Assembly: GCF_001418255.1 (NCBI RefSeq)
Contig: NZ_LIPV01000007.1
Coordinates: 150,139-214,138 of the forward strand
Reading direction: 5' to 3'
Origin: Thiomonas bhubaneswarensis
Lineage (GTDB): Bacteria > Pseudomonadota > Gammaproteobacteria > Burkholderiales > Burkholderiaceae_C
Length of the DNA: 64,000 nt
Under the pieces are notes generated by a model. It saw nothing but the letters and a program-made list of their open reading frames with translations. It was not told the origin of the DNA and made no database searches. Position 1 is the stretch's first letter, and each line of letters opens with the position of its first letter. Both the position numbers and the translations under genes were made by a program. Positions 9,734 through 18,642 of this stretch are shown here, one piece after another.

Positions 9734-12700
9734 TGAACGACCTCTCCCACGCCTCGTCCGCTACAGCGGTCGACTATGACCCCTTCGCCGACGCCGCGCC
9801 CGTCGCCCGCGTGGTGCCCACCACCGAAGCCCAGCGCGAAATCTGGCTGGCCTGCCAGCTCGGCGGGGATGCCACGCTGGCGTACAACGAGTCGATCACC
9901 CTCCATCTTCATGGCGCCTTCGATCTGCAACCCCTCAGCGCCGCAGTGCGCAACCTGACCGACAGACACGACGCTCTGCGCGCCACCTTGAGCGCCGATG
10001 GCCAGCAATTGCTCATCGCCGCGCATCTGGCGCTCGACATCCCCGTGGACGATCTGCGCGGGCTTGCGCCCGATCAGCGCGACGCCGCCCTGAGCCAGGC
10101 CGCAGCCCAGGCCGTTTCCACGCCCTTCGATCTGCAGCAAGGCCCGCTTTTCCGCGCCCGCCTGCTGCGGCTGGCCGACGATCACGTCGCCCTGCTGCTC
10201 AGCGCGCATCACATCGTCTGTGACGGCTGGTCGTTCGGCGTGCTGGTCAGCGAGATCGGCGCGCTCTACGCAGCCCAGCGGGGCGAAGCGCCAGAACCCG
10301 ATGCGCCCGCCAGCTTCGCTTCCTTCGCCCAGGCGCTGGCCGAGCGGGAGGGCACAGAAGCCCATCGCGCCGACGAGGCCTACTGGCTCGGCCGATACGC
10401 CACCGTGCCCGCCGTGCTGGAACTGCCCTGCGACCACACCCGCCCGGCCACGCGCGTGTTCAGCTCCAGGCGCATCGATCATGTCCTGCCCGCAAACCTG
10501 GTCTCGGGCGTGCGCCAACTCGGGGCCAAATCCGGCGCCAGCCTGTTCTCGACCCTGCTCTGCACCTTCGGCGCCCTGCTGCAACGGCTCTCCGGCAATG
10601 ACGACGTGGTGGTCGGCGTGCCCGCTGCGGGGCAAACCCTGCCGGGCTTCGAGACGGTCGTCGGCCACGGCGTCAACCTGCTGCCCCTGCGCCTCATGCC
10701 CGATGCCGCCGCGCCGCTGGCGCAGTCGCTGCCCGCGGTGCAATCGGCCGTACTCGATGCCTTCGAGCACCAGCACTACACCTTCGGCACCCTGTTGCAG
10801 AAGCTGCTGATCGAGCGCGACGCCTCGCGCGTGCCGCTCGCGCCGGTCATGTTCAACCTCGATCAGGCCATCGACCTGCGCAGCTTCGGCGAACTGCGGG
10901 TGAACGTCTCGTCCAACCCGCGGCAGGCCGAGAATTTCGAGCTGTTCGTCAACGCCGTGCCTCTGCCCGATGGCGGCCTGCAGCTCGAATGCCAATATGC
11001 CGCCGCCCTGTTCGACGACATCACCGTGCGCCGCTGGCTGGCGAGCTATCAGACCTTGCTGAGCCGACTCTGCGCCGCGCCCGAGCAAGCCCTGGGCAGC
11101 ATCGACATCGTCACCGAGGCCGACCGTCAGCAGCTCGCGCAACTCAACGCCACCGCGGTGCCGCTGCCCCCCGGCCTGATGCTGCACCAGCTCCTGCACG
11201 CCCAGGCCCTGCGCACGCCCGAGGCCACTGCGCAGATCGCAGGCGGCGTGCCGCAGTCCTACGCCCAGCTCTGGGCGCAGGCCCATCGCATCGCCCATGC
11301 CTTGCGCGCACGCGGCGTGCAGCGCGGCAGCCGCGTGGGCCTGTGCCTGCCGCGCGACGCCGACATGCTGCCCGCGTTGCTGGGCGTGCTCGTCGCGGGC
11401 GCGGGCTATGTGCCGCTCGACCCTAGCTTTCCAACGTCGCGGCTGGCCGACATGGCCGAAGATGCCGAACTCGCCCTGCTCATCGCCAAATCCACCTCGG
11501 CCGAAGCCCTGCCCTGGCCGCGCGAGCAAAGCCTCTGGCTCGATGCCGACGCCGCCATCATCGCCGCCCAGCCCGACACCGCGCCACAGCCCGATGCCGA
11601 GCGCGACGCCACCCCCGAGTCACTGGCCTACATGATCTACACCTCGGGGTCCACCGGCAAACCCAAGGGCGTCATGCTGCCGCACCGCGCCGTGGTGAAC
11701 TTTCTGCTGGCCGTCACCCAAAGGCCCGGGCTCAAGGCTGGCGACATGCTCCTGGCCGTGACCACGCTGTCGTTCGACATCGCCGTGCTCGAACTCCTGC
11801 TGCCGCTCGCCAACGGCGCCACCGTGTTGCTGGCCAGCCGCGAACAGGCCGCCGACGGCTTCGCCCTGCGCGACCTGCTCGAACGCCATCCAGTCACTGC
11901 ACTGCAAGCCACCCCCAGCACCTGGCGCCTGCTGCTCAGTGCGGGTTGGTCAGGGAATCGACAGCTCAAGGCCCTGGTGGGCGGCGAGCCCCTGCCCGCC
12001 GACCTCGCCGCGCAGCTGCTGCGCAGCAGCGGCGAAGTTTGGAATATGTACGGCCCGACGGAAACCACCGTGTGGTCCACCTGCTGGCGGGTCCAGGAAG
12101 ACCCCGCAGGCATCGCCATCGGCACCCCCTTGGCCAATACCCAGGTCTGGGTGCTCGATCAGCGCGGACAGCTCTGCCCCATCGGCGTACCGGGTGAAAT
12201 CCACATCGGCGGCGCCAGCGTCGCGCTCGGCTACTGGCGGCGCGAGACGCTGACCGCAGAGCGCTTCATCCCCGACGCCTTTTCCACCGAACCCGGCGCG
12301 CGCCTTTACCGCACCGGCGACCGTGGCCGCTGGCGTAACGACGGCCAGCTCGAACATCTCGGGCGGCTGGACTTCCAGGTCAAACTGCGCGGCTTTCGCA
12401 TCGAGCTGGGCGACATCGAATCGCACCTGACGCAGCACCCCGACGTGGCCCAGGCCGTCGCCCTGGTGCGCGAAGACACCCCGGGCGACGCCCGCCTGGT
12501 CGCCTACGTCGTGCCGCCGCAGGGCCACACCGCCCCCACCGCCGCCGCGCTGCGCGCCCATCTGTCCGCCAGCCTGCCCGCCTACATGATGCCGCAGCAT
12601 TTCGTCGCCCTCGACAAACTGCCCCTGCTGCCCAACGGCAAGATCGACCGCAAGCGTCTGCCAGCCCCACAGCCCGACCAGACCGTGGCCGCACCGAGCC

Positions 12701-14703
12701 GCGTTGCAGCTCGCAACGATGTTGAGCAAACCGTCATGACCGTCATGGAGAAGGTGCTCAAGCTACCCGCGCTGAGTGTGCATGACGACTTTTTCGCCCT
12801 GGGCGGACATTCGCTGCTGGCCGCGCAACTGATCGCACAACTCAACAATGCCTTTCAGTTGCATCTTCCCTTCCGCTTGGTCTTTGAAGCGCCGACAGCC
12901 GAGCGCATGGCGCACGAGATTGCGCAACGGCTCGGCGATGGCAAGGCCAGATACCCCGTATTCCGGCATGACCCAACGCGCAAGACTGCTCCCCTGACTG
13001 CACAGCAGGAGCGCATCGCATTCATGGAGGAGCTTCATCCGGGACGGGTGACCTACAACACGCCATCGGCGCACCGATTGCGTGGCCCGTTCGACCTTGC
13101 GGCCTTTGAGCGTGCGTTTCATGCCATGGTGCAAAGGCAACCCGCCCTGCGCACCTTCATTCAGAAGGAGGCTGATGGCAGCCGCACTCAGGTCATTCAG
13201 GACGAACTGAAGATTGCAATCCCGTTCACCGATCTCAGCGGCATTGCGGAAAAACAGCGCGAAGCCGAGTTGATGCGTCAGATGCAGGCCATCGTCGATC
13301 AGCCCATGGACATTCATCAGGCCCCACTGTTTCGCGCCGCCCTGTTCAAGCTAGGCCCGTCAGAGCATGCGTTCCTGTTCATGCCGCACCACATCATCTG
13401 GGACGGCTGGTCTTTCGATCTGCTGTATGAGGAATTAGCGTCGGAATACACCGCCATGGTTGCAAATACGCCCCCCGCACCGCGCCCATTGCCGGGAACG
13501 TATGCCGACTATGCGCAGTGGCAGGCCGAATGGATGCAAAGCGAAGCCTTCGCCCAGCAACTCCATGCCTGGAACGCCCACATCAACAGCCTGCCAACAC
13601 CCAAGGCGCCCAGCACCGACAAGCCGCGCACGGCAGGCATGACGGGCGAGGGTGCATCTGCATGGGTACGCATCGACAAGACCTCGACGGAATCGCTGCG
13701 CGCGATCAGCTGCAAGGCCGACGTGACCATGACCACCCTCGCCCTTGCCGTCTATGCCGCAATGATGGCGCAGACGGCTGGCAGTGAAACCATTTCCGTG
13801 GGGGTACCGGTGCGGGGACGCACCCTTGCTCAAATCGAATCGGTGATGGGATTCTTCAATAACCTCATCCCCATTCAACTGCGTCTCGATCCCGACGAAA
13901 CTGTGACCGCCTTGCTGCGCCGGGTCAAGCAGGAATTCCTCAACGCCCTCAACTACCAGGACATTCCCTTCGAGCGCCTCGCCATGGAGCCTGAGATGCT
14001 GGCACGCTCCAAACAGGCCGGGCTGTATCAGGTGTTGTTTTCCTTCCAGGATGCACGCGAACGTCCACGTCAATGGGGGGAACTGATTCAGAGCAGCATC
14101 CTCATCTTCCAGAAGGGCGCCACCGAAGACCTCGGCCTGTGGCTCATGGAAGTACCGAGCGGCCTGGAAGGCGGGATGACCTATAACGCCGACATCTACA
14201 CCGAAACCACGGCGACCCATCTTCGCGAGCGCTTCCTCGAACTCGTGCAAAGGTTGATCGCTGCGCCCGATCAAACCGTCGGTCAACTGCTCGACTCGGC
14301 CGCGTCGCCCTCCGCTCGCGCCCTGGCTCATCTGGCAGCCGCTGCCATCCCCGATCAAACGCCGCCGCCGAACGTCAAACCGCGGCAACAGCGCCGCGCC
14401 TTGACTGCAAGCGAGCAACTGCTGGCGGAAATCTGGAGTCCGCTGCTGGGCATCCCCGCTGGCGACATCCAGCCCCAGGACAATTACTTCGATCTGGGCG
14501 GGGATTCACTCTCAGCGCTGCAAGTCATCGCGCAATTGCATGCGCGCACCGGTCGGCGTGTCGACGCCCGATTGCTGGTGTTCGAGTCCTTCGAGCAATT
14601 CGCTCGCAAGCTCGATACCAGCAAGATCGAGGCGCCCGTGGCCGCGGCGCGCAAGGGCGGTCTCGTCAAGCGACTATTCGGCGGCCTTTCGCGCGGCGGC
14701 TGA
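9730..14703 (+). CDS. Non-ribosomal peptide synthetase C-A-PCP-C-PCP, no thioesterase
   Basis: 1657 residues. The start ATG overlaps the stop of the previous gene (ATGATGA), so the two are translationally coupled. The N-terminal DYDPF segment is typical of condensation domains that follow aminotransferase domains, so the line is probably one chain split into two proteins. C1 has HHIVCDGWS near residue 160. The adenylation domain, about 480-985, has [18 protein letters not shown] and NGKIDRK. I read its specificity residues as DILQLGMVW plus lysine, a glycine-like code. PCP1 has LGGHSL near 1028. C2 has HHIIWDGWS near 1220. PCP2 has LGGDSL near 1593. The protein ends in a short basic tail about 60 residues later. 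I found no A domain between C2 and PCP2, and no thioesterase or reductase at the end. Release must therefore use another protein or C2 itself. The C2-PCP2 part has visibly lower GC than the rest. Confidence 0.93.
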   Translation: MMNDLSHASSATAVDYDPFADAAPVARVVPTTEAQREIWLACQLGGDATLAYNESITLHLHGAFDLQPLSAAVRNLTDRHDALRATLSADGQQLLIAAHLALDIPVDDLRGLAPDQRDAALSQAAAQAVSTPFDLQQGPLFRARLLRLADDHVALLLSAHHIVCDGWSFGVLVSEIGALYAAQRGEAPEPDAPASFASFAQALAEREGTEAHRADEAYWLGRYATVPAVLELPCDHTRPATRVFSSRRIDHVLPANLVSGVRQLGAKSGASLFSTLLCTFGALLQRLSGNDDVVVGVPAAGQTLPGFETVVGHGVNLLPLRLMPDAAAPLAQSLPAVQSAVLDAFEHQHYTFGTLLQKLLIERDASRVPLAPVMFNLDQAIDLRSFGELRVNVSSNPRQAENFELFVNAVPLPDGGLQLECQYAAALFDDITVRRWLASYQTLLSRLCAAPEQALGSIDIVTEADRQQLAQLNATAVPLPPGLMLHQLLHAQALRTPEATAQIAGGVPQSYAQLWAQAHRIAHALRARGVQRGSRVGLCLPRDADMLPALLGVLVAGAGYVPLDPSFPTSRLADMAEDAELALLIAKSTSAEALPWPREQSLWLDADAAIIAAQPDTAPQPDAERDATPESLAYMIYTSGSTGKPKGVMLPHRAVVNFLLAVTQRPGLKAGDMLLAVTTLSFDIAVLELLLPLANGATVLLASREQAADGFALRDLLERHPVTALQATPSTWRLLLSAGWSGNRQLKALVGGEPLPADLAAQLLRSSGEVWNMYGPTETTVWSTCWRVQEDPAGIAIGTPLANTQVWVLDQRGQLCPIGVPGEIHIGGASVALGYWRRETLTAERFIPDAFSTEPGARLYRTGDRGRWRNDGQLEHLGRLDFQVKLRGFRIELGDIESHLTQHPDVAQAVALVREDTPGDARLVAYVVPPQGHTAPTAAALRAHLSASLPAYMMPQHFVALDKLPLLPNGKIDRKRLPAPQPDQTVAAPSRVAARNDVEQTVMTVMEKVLKLPALSVHDDFFALGGHSLLAAQLIAQLNNAFQLHLPFRLVFEAPTAERMAHEIAQRLGDGKARYPVFRHDPTRKTAPLTAQQERIAFMEELHPGRVTYNTPSAHRLRGPFDLAAFERAFHAMVQRQPALRTFIQKEADGSRTQVIQDELKIAIPFTDLSGIAEKQREAELMRQMQAIVDQPMDIHQAPLFRAALFKLGPSEHAFLFMPHHIIWDGWSFDLLYEELASEYTAMVANTPPAPRPLPGTYADYAQWQAEWMQSEAFAQQLHAWNAHINSLPTPKAPSTDKPRTAGMTGEGASAWVRIDKTSTESLRAISCKADVTMTTLALAVYAAMMAQTAGSETISVGVPVRGRTLAQIESVMGFFNNLIPIQLRLDPDETVTALLRRVKQEFLNALNYQDIPFERLAMEPEMLARSKQAGLYQVLFSFQDARERPRQWGELIQSSILIFQKGATEDLGLWLMEVPSGLEGGMTYNADIYTETTATHLRERFLELVQRLIAAPDQTVGQLLDSAASPSARALAHLAAAAIPDQTPPPNVKPRQQRRALTASEQLLAEIWSPLLGIPAGDIQPQDNYFDLGGDSLSALQVIAQLHARTGRRVDARLLVFESFEQFARKLDTSKIEAPVAAARKGGLVKRLFGGLSRGG

Positions 14704-14717
14704 CGAAGCAGCTCCCC

Positions 14718-15173
14718 CTACCCTCGCCCCGCCGCCTCCACGCCCTGGTTCGCCAGGGCGTCGGCCCGTTCGTTGCCGGGGTCGCCGGTGTGGCCGCGCA
14801 CCCAGACCCAGCGCAGCGCGTGCGGGGCGGCGGCTTTTTCCAGGCGCTGCCAGAGATCGACGTTTTTCACCGGCTTTTTATCGGCCGTGGTCCAACCCCG
14901 GCGCTTCCAGCCGGCGATCCACTCGGTCATGCCCTTGAGCACGTATTGCGAGTCGGTGTGCAGCAGCACCCGGCTGGGGCGTTTGAGGGTTTCGAGGGCT
15001 TGAATAGCGGCCATGAGTTCCATGCGGTTGTTGGTGGTCTGCGCCTCGCCGCCGTGTAGGGTTTTTTCATGCGCGCCGCTGCGCAGCACCACGCCCCAGC
15101 CGCCAGGGCCGGGGTTGCCTTTGCAGGCGCCGTCGGTGTAGATGATGATTTCAGGGTCGGTCTCGTTCGTCAT
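14718..15173 (-). CDS. rnhA: Ribonuclease HI
   Basis: 151 residues, the usual RnhA length. The start is the ATG at 15173 ([17 protein letters not shown]). Upstream codons in the same frame have no RNase H character. The four acidic catalytic positions are visible: D in [12 protein letters not shown] in NNRMELMA, D in HTDSQY, and the C-terminal D in NERAD. The histidine of VRGHTGD is also present. It cleaves the RNA strand of RNA-DNA hybrids, for example R-loops and Okazaki primers. It is convergent with the NRPS gene and lies 5 nt after the methyltransferase gene. This follows the E. coli order gloB-yafS-rnhA. Confidence 0.97.
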   Translation of the reverse strand: MTNETDPEIIIYTDGACKGNPGPGGWGVVLRSGAHEKTLHGGEAQTTNNRMELMAAIQALETLKRPSRVLLHTDSQYVLKGMTEWIAGWKRRGWTTADKKPVKNVDLWQRLEKAAAPHALRWVWVRGHTGDPGNERADALANQGVEAAGRG

Positions 15174-15178
15174 GTCGT

Positions 15179-16066
15179 TCAGATTTTTCTGGCTTGTCGC
15201 TGCGCCACGGGTTGCAGCGCCACGGCGCGGCGCTTGGTGCGCATCTCCACCTTGCCGACCAGGCGCATGGCGGGTACGCGCTTGATCGCGGCGAGAAAAT
15301 ACACCGCGCCGAACACGGGCCACCAGCGGTCGCCCGCCTTGTCCATGAAGCGCCAGCGGTGCAGCCACAGCGGCGAGCACAGCGCCGGGCGGTAGCAGCC
15401 GAAGCGGCCCTGCGTCACCTCGAAGCTGAGCAGCCGCAGCCAGTCGCGCACGCGGCGGGGGGCGAGAAATTCGCCTTGCTGCGGCAGGTACCAGCCGCCG
15501 CCGACGCGGCCGACGAGCTGCCGCATGCCCCACAGGCTCCAGGTGTTGAAGCCGCTGATGACGACCTGCCCGCCGGGCACCAGCACGCGCTCAACCTCGC
15601 GCAGGCAGGCGTGGGGGTCGTCCACGCCTTCAAGCGTGTGCGGCAGCACCACCAGATCGAGCGACTGCGCGGGAAACGGCAGGGCGGTGAAGTCGCATTG
15701 CAGGTGTTCGGTGTGGATGGCGTGCAAATCGGACGGCGACGACTCGGGCTGGGCCTGGGCATTTTCTGCGGCCACACCCACCGCATCGACCAGACCCGGC
15801 TCGGCATACACCGGCTCGCCGCCGTAATGCTCGGGCAGCAGGCAGACTGGGCGCACGCTCGGCCCGTCGAAGGTGGCCTGCGGGGCGCCATCGAGGGCCA
15901 GCCAGCGATGCGGCATGCGGTTGTGCGCCAGGCCCTGCAGCGCCGGGTTGCCGAGTTGCAGGGCGTGATAGCCGAAAATATCGCTCACCACACGGTCGAT
16001 CTGGCTCTGTTCCCAAGCCAGCGCATAGCGACCGGGCGGCGTCTGCAGCCAGTGCTGCAGGCTCAT
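15179..16066 (-). CDS. SAM-dependent methyltransferase, YafS-like
   Basis: 295 residues from an ATG at 16066 ([14 protein letters not shown]). An in-frame ATG 30 nt upstream is possible, but it would overlap the start of divergent gloB. The middle holds a class I methyltransferase core: [16 protein letters not shown] (motif after the SAM pocket), then [18 protein letters not shown]. The glycine-rich SAM loop is atypical. The C-terminus is basic. YafS-type proteins of unknown substrate lie between gloB and rnhA in E. coli, and the same neighbourhood is seen here. The substrate cannot be inferred. Confidence 0.85.
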   Translation of the reverse strand: MSLQHWLQTPPGRYALAWEQSQIDRVVSDIFGYHALQLGNPALQGLAHNRMPHRWLALDGAPQATFDGPSVRPVCLLPEHYGGEPVYAEPGLVDAVGVAAENAQAQPESSPSDLHAIHTEHLQCDFTALPFPAQSLDLVVLPHTLEGVDDPHACLREVERVLVPGGQVVISGFNTWSLWGMRQLVGRVGGGWYLPQQGEFLAPRRVRDWLRLLSFEVTQGRFGCYRPALCSPLWLHRWRFMDKAGDRWWPVFGAVYFLAAIKRVPAMRLVGKVEMRTKRRAVALQPVAQRQARKI

Positions 16067-16090
16067 CGAAGGCCACAGATCGGAGTCACC

Positions 16091-16900
16091 ATGCATACAG
16101 AAGCGCTTGCAGCCTTTCGGGATAACTACATCTGGTTGATCCGGCCCGACGCGAACGATCCGCGCACGCTGGTTGTGGACCCGGGCGACGCCGCGCCGGT
16201 GATCGATGCCTTCGAGCGGCGCGGCCTGGAACTGCGCGGCATTCTAGTCACCCACCATCACAGCGACCACGTGGGCGGCATCACCGACCTGCTGCAGTGG
16301 TGGCAGGCGAGGCACCCTGCCGATGCGGCGCCCGTCTGGGGGCCGGCAGGCGAGGCCATCCCGCATCGCACCCAGCCCCTGCGCGAGGGCGATACGTTCA
16401 CGCCGCAGGGCTGGCCGGTGCGGTTCGAGGTGCTCGAAGTGCCGGGTCATACCCTGGGGCATATCGCCTATGTGGCCCGCCCGCTGCAGGGCGATCAGGC
16501 GGCGCTGTTCTGCGGCGACACGCTGTTTTCCGCGGGCTGCGGCCGCCTGTTCGAAGGAACCCCGGCCCAAATGCATCATTCTTTGAACAAACTGATGCAA
16601 CTCCCTGAAAATACGACCGTAAATTGTGCCCACGAGTACACCCTCTCTAATCTACAATTCGCCCGGTCTGCAGACCCCATGAACGAGGCGGTGGTGGCGC
16701 ACCAGCAACGGTGCCTGGCCTTGCGCGCCAACGGGCAGCCCACCTTGCCCAGTTCCATCGGTCTGGAGAAAAGCATCAACCCGTTTGTGCGCACCGGCGA
16801 ACCCGGCGTGTTGCAGGCGCTGGAGCGTTACAGGGGCCAAAGGCCGCAAGATGCATTGCAGGCACTGGCCTGGTTGCGAGAGTGGAAAAACGATTTCTAG
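16091..16900 (+). CDS. gloB: Hydroxyacylglutathione hydrolase (glyoxalase II)
   Basis: 269 residues from the ATG at 16091. The metallo-beta-lactamase signature THHHSDHVGG lies at about residues 54-63. Further metal ligands follow in PGHTLGH, in GDTLFSAGCGR and in NCAHEYT. The C-terminal glutathione-binding region has the typical ending. It hydrolyses S-lactoylglutathione to lactate and glutathione in methylglyoxal detoxification. It is divergent from the YafS-like methyltransferase. The two start regions are only about 25 nt apart, so their promoters must overlap the genes. mltD follows 12 nt downstream. The longer open frame upstream is antisense to the methyltransferase and is not part of this gene. 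Confidence 0.96.
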   Translation: MHTEALAAFRDNYIWLIRPDANDPRTLVVDPGDAAPVIDAFERRGLELRGILVTHHHSDHVGGITDLLQWWQARHPADAAPVWGPAGEAIPHRTQPLREGDTFTPQGWPVRFEVLEVPGHTLGHIAYVARPLQGDQAALFCGDTLFSAGCGRLFEGTPAQMHHSLNKLMQLPENTTVNCAHEYTLSNLQFARSADPMNEAVVAHQQRCLALRANGQPTLPSSIGLEKSINPFVRTGEPGVLQALERYRGQRPQDALQALAWLREWKNDF

Positions 16901-16912
16901 GGGTGAGTACCG

Positions 16913-18598
16913 ATGCAGCAACTGAGACGACTGCGATTCTGGGCGCTGGGTGCAATGGTCGCAATGGCCGCCGGATGCGCCGCCGTCCCTCCCGCCGCCA
17001 AGACCTCCGCCGCATCGCCTCCCCCCAGTCCCTCTCCCCAGACCGCCTCCGTCACCGAACCCCCCGCTGCTCCCGAAACCCCGCTGCAGGCCGAGACGCT
17101 CGCCAGTGCGCCGGTCACACCCACCGAGCAGACAGCGCTGCAGGACGACACCAAGGACATCACCCCGCAATACGCCGACATCTGGCAGCGCATCCGCGCC
17201 GGGTTCGCCATTCCTGATATGGACAGCCCACTGGTGGACCAGGCCGCGCAGTGGTACGTCTCTCGGCCCGACTATGTGGCCCGCATGACCGAGCGTGCTC
17301 GCAAGTATCTCTACTACACCGTGCAGGAAGTGCAAAAGCGCGGCATGCCCACCGAGCTGGCGCTGCTGCCTTTCATCGAGAGCGCCTACAACCCCGACGC
17401 GCGCTCAGTGGCGCATGCGGTGGGCATGTGGCAGTTCATTCCCTCCACCGGCAAGCACTACAACCTGAAGCAGAACCTGTTCCAGGACGACCGCCGCAGC
17501 GTGCTGGCCTCCACCAACGCCGCGCTCGACTATCTGCAGAACCTCTACAACATGTTCGGCAACTGGCAGATCGCCCTGGCCGCCTACAACTGGGGCGAGG
17601 GCAGCGTACAGCGCGCCATTGCCTACAACAAGGCGCATAACCTGCCGGTGGACTATCAAGACCTGCGCATGCCCAATGAAACGCGCAATTACTATCCCAA
17701 GCTGCAGGCGGTGAAAGACATCATCTCCGATCCCGCCAAGTACGGCATCACCCTGCCCGACATTCCCGATCATCCGTACTTCAAAGCCGTCACCATCACC
17801 CGCGACATCGACGTGTCGCTTGCAGCCAAGCTCGCGGGCATGACCGTTGAAGAATTCCGCTCGCTCAACCCGGCCTACACCAAGCCGGTCATTCTCGGGG
17901 CGACCAATCCGCGCATTCTCATGCCGTATGACAACGCCACGCATTTCGCCCAGGCGCTGCAGGCCTACAACGGCCCGCTGTCTACCTGGACGGCCTACAC
18001 GGTGAAGTCCACGCAGTCGCCGGTGCAACTGGCCCGCACGCTCGACATCAGCGAAGCCATGCTGCGCGACACCAACGACATTCCGGCGCGGCAGCTCATC
18101 AAGGCGGGTTCGACCGTGCTGATCCCCAAGGCCGACGATCAGGCCAACAAGAACGTCAGCGCCGCCATCGCCGAAAACGCCGTGCTGGCCTTCGCCCCCG
18201 AGGCGCCGCCGGGGCGCCGCATGGTGTTGCGCGTGGGCAAGTATGGTGATTCGGTGGAACGGGTCGCGCACCGCTATCACCTCAGCCCGCTGCAGGTGGC
18301 TCAGTGGAACCGCACCACGGAGCGCGGCATTTTCCGCAAGGGTCAGTTCGTGACCATTTACGTCACCCACACGCCGCGCATTTTCGTGGCCGAGCGCAAG
18401 GCTGACCAGCGCCGGGTGGTGGCCGAGCGCAAGACCGAGAAACGGCGTGTGGTGGCCGAGCGCAAACCGCAGATCAAGCGCCGCAACATCGTGCGCAAAC
18501 CCGTCAAGGTCGCCGAACGTCAGCGCACAGAGCGCAAGGATCTGCGCTACAGCGTGCAGACGCGCGACAAGCGCCTGATCGACGTCGCGCAGCAGTAA
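16913..18598 (+). CDS. mltD: Membrane-bound lytic murein transglycosylase D, lipoprotein with LysM
   Basis: 561 residues. The N-terminus is a lipoprotein signal, with lipobox MAAGC around residue 22, followed by a Pro/Ala/Thr linker. The SLT domain has the catalytic glutamate in LLPFIESAYNPDA, with GMWQFIPSTGKHY and ALAAYNWGEG downstream (about residues 145-230). LysM-like segments lie near 360-405 and 440-485 (VLRVGKYGDSVERVAHRYHL). The last 70 residues are very basic and carry three copies of a VAERK motif. The enzyme cuts peptidoglycan glycan strands from the inner face of the outer membrane. The gene is 12 nt after gloB. The basic tail is unusual; see findings. Confidence 0.93.
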   Translation: MQQLRRLRFWALGAMVAMAAGCAAVPPAAKTSAASPPPSPSPQTASVTEPPAAPETPLQAETLASAPVTPTEQTALQDDTKDITPQYADIWQRIRAGFAIPDMDSPLVDQAAQWYVSRPDYVARMTERARKYLYYTVQEVQKRGMPTELALLPFIESAYNPDARSVAHAVGMWQFIPSTGKHYNLKQNLFQDDRRSVLASTNAALDYLQNLYNMFGNWQIALAAYNWGEGSVQRAIAYNKAHNLPVDYQDLRMPNETRNYYPKLQAVKDIISDPAKYGITLPDIPDHPYFKAVTITRDIDVSLAAKLAGMTVEEFRSLNPAYTKPVILGATNPRILMPYDNATHFAQALQAYNGPLSTWTAYTVKSTQSPVQLARTLDISEAMLRDTNDIPARQLIKAGSTVLIPKADDQANKNVSAAIAENAVLAFAPEAPPGRRMVLRVGKYGDSVERVAHRYHLSPLQVAQWNRTTERGIFRKGQFVTIYVTHTPRIFVAERKADQRRVVAERKTEKRRVVAERKPQIKRRNIVRKPVKVAERQRTERKDLRYSVQTRDKRLIDVAQQ

Positions 18599-18608
18599 AC
18601 GTGCGGTA

Positions 18609-18624
18609 CGGCGCGCTCGCGCCG
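18609..18624. terminator. Short hairpin between convergent mltD and CoA-transferase genes
   Basis: CGGCGC-GCTC-GCGCCG forms a perfect 6-bp stem with a 4-nt loop. It has no strong T tract on either side, so it may be a weak bidirectional terminator or no terminator at all. Confidence 0.35.
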
Positions 18625-18642
18625 ATTGATACTGACAGACCG

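Noticed and set aside
9700..11529. 609-codon minus-strand open frame opposite the second NRPS gene
   Set aside because: Antisense shadow of the C and A domains, with no protein-like motifs.
14300..14703. Possible thioesterase at the end of the second NRPS
   Set aside because: Only about 60 residues follow the last PCP serine to the end of the protein and no GxSxG motif is present.
15194..16090. Long in-frame extension upstream of gloB
   Set aside because: The extension lies opposite the methyltransferase gene and lacks motifs. The glyoxalase II alignment begins at 16091.
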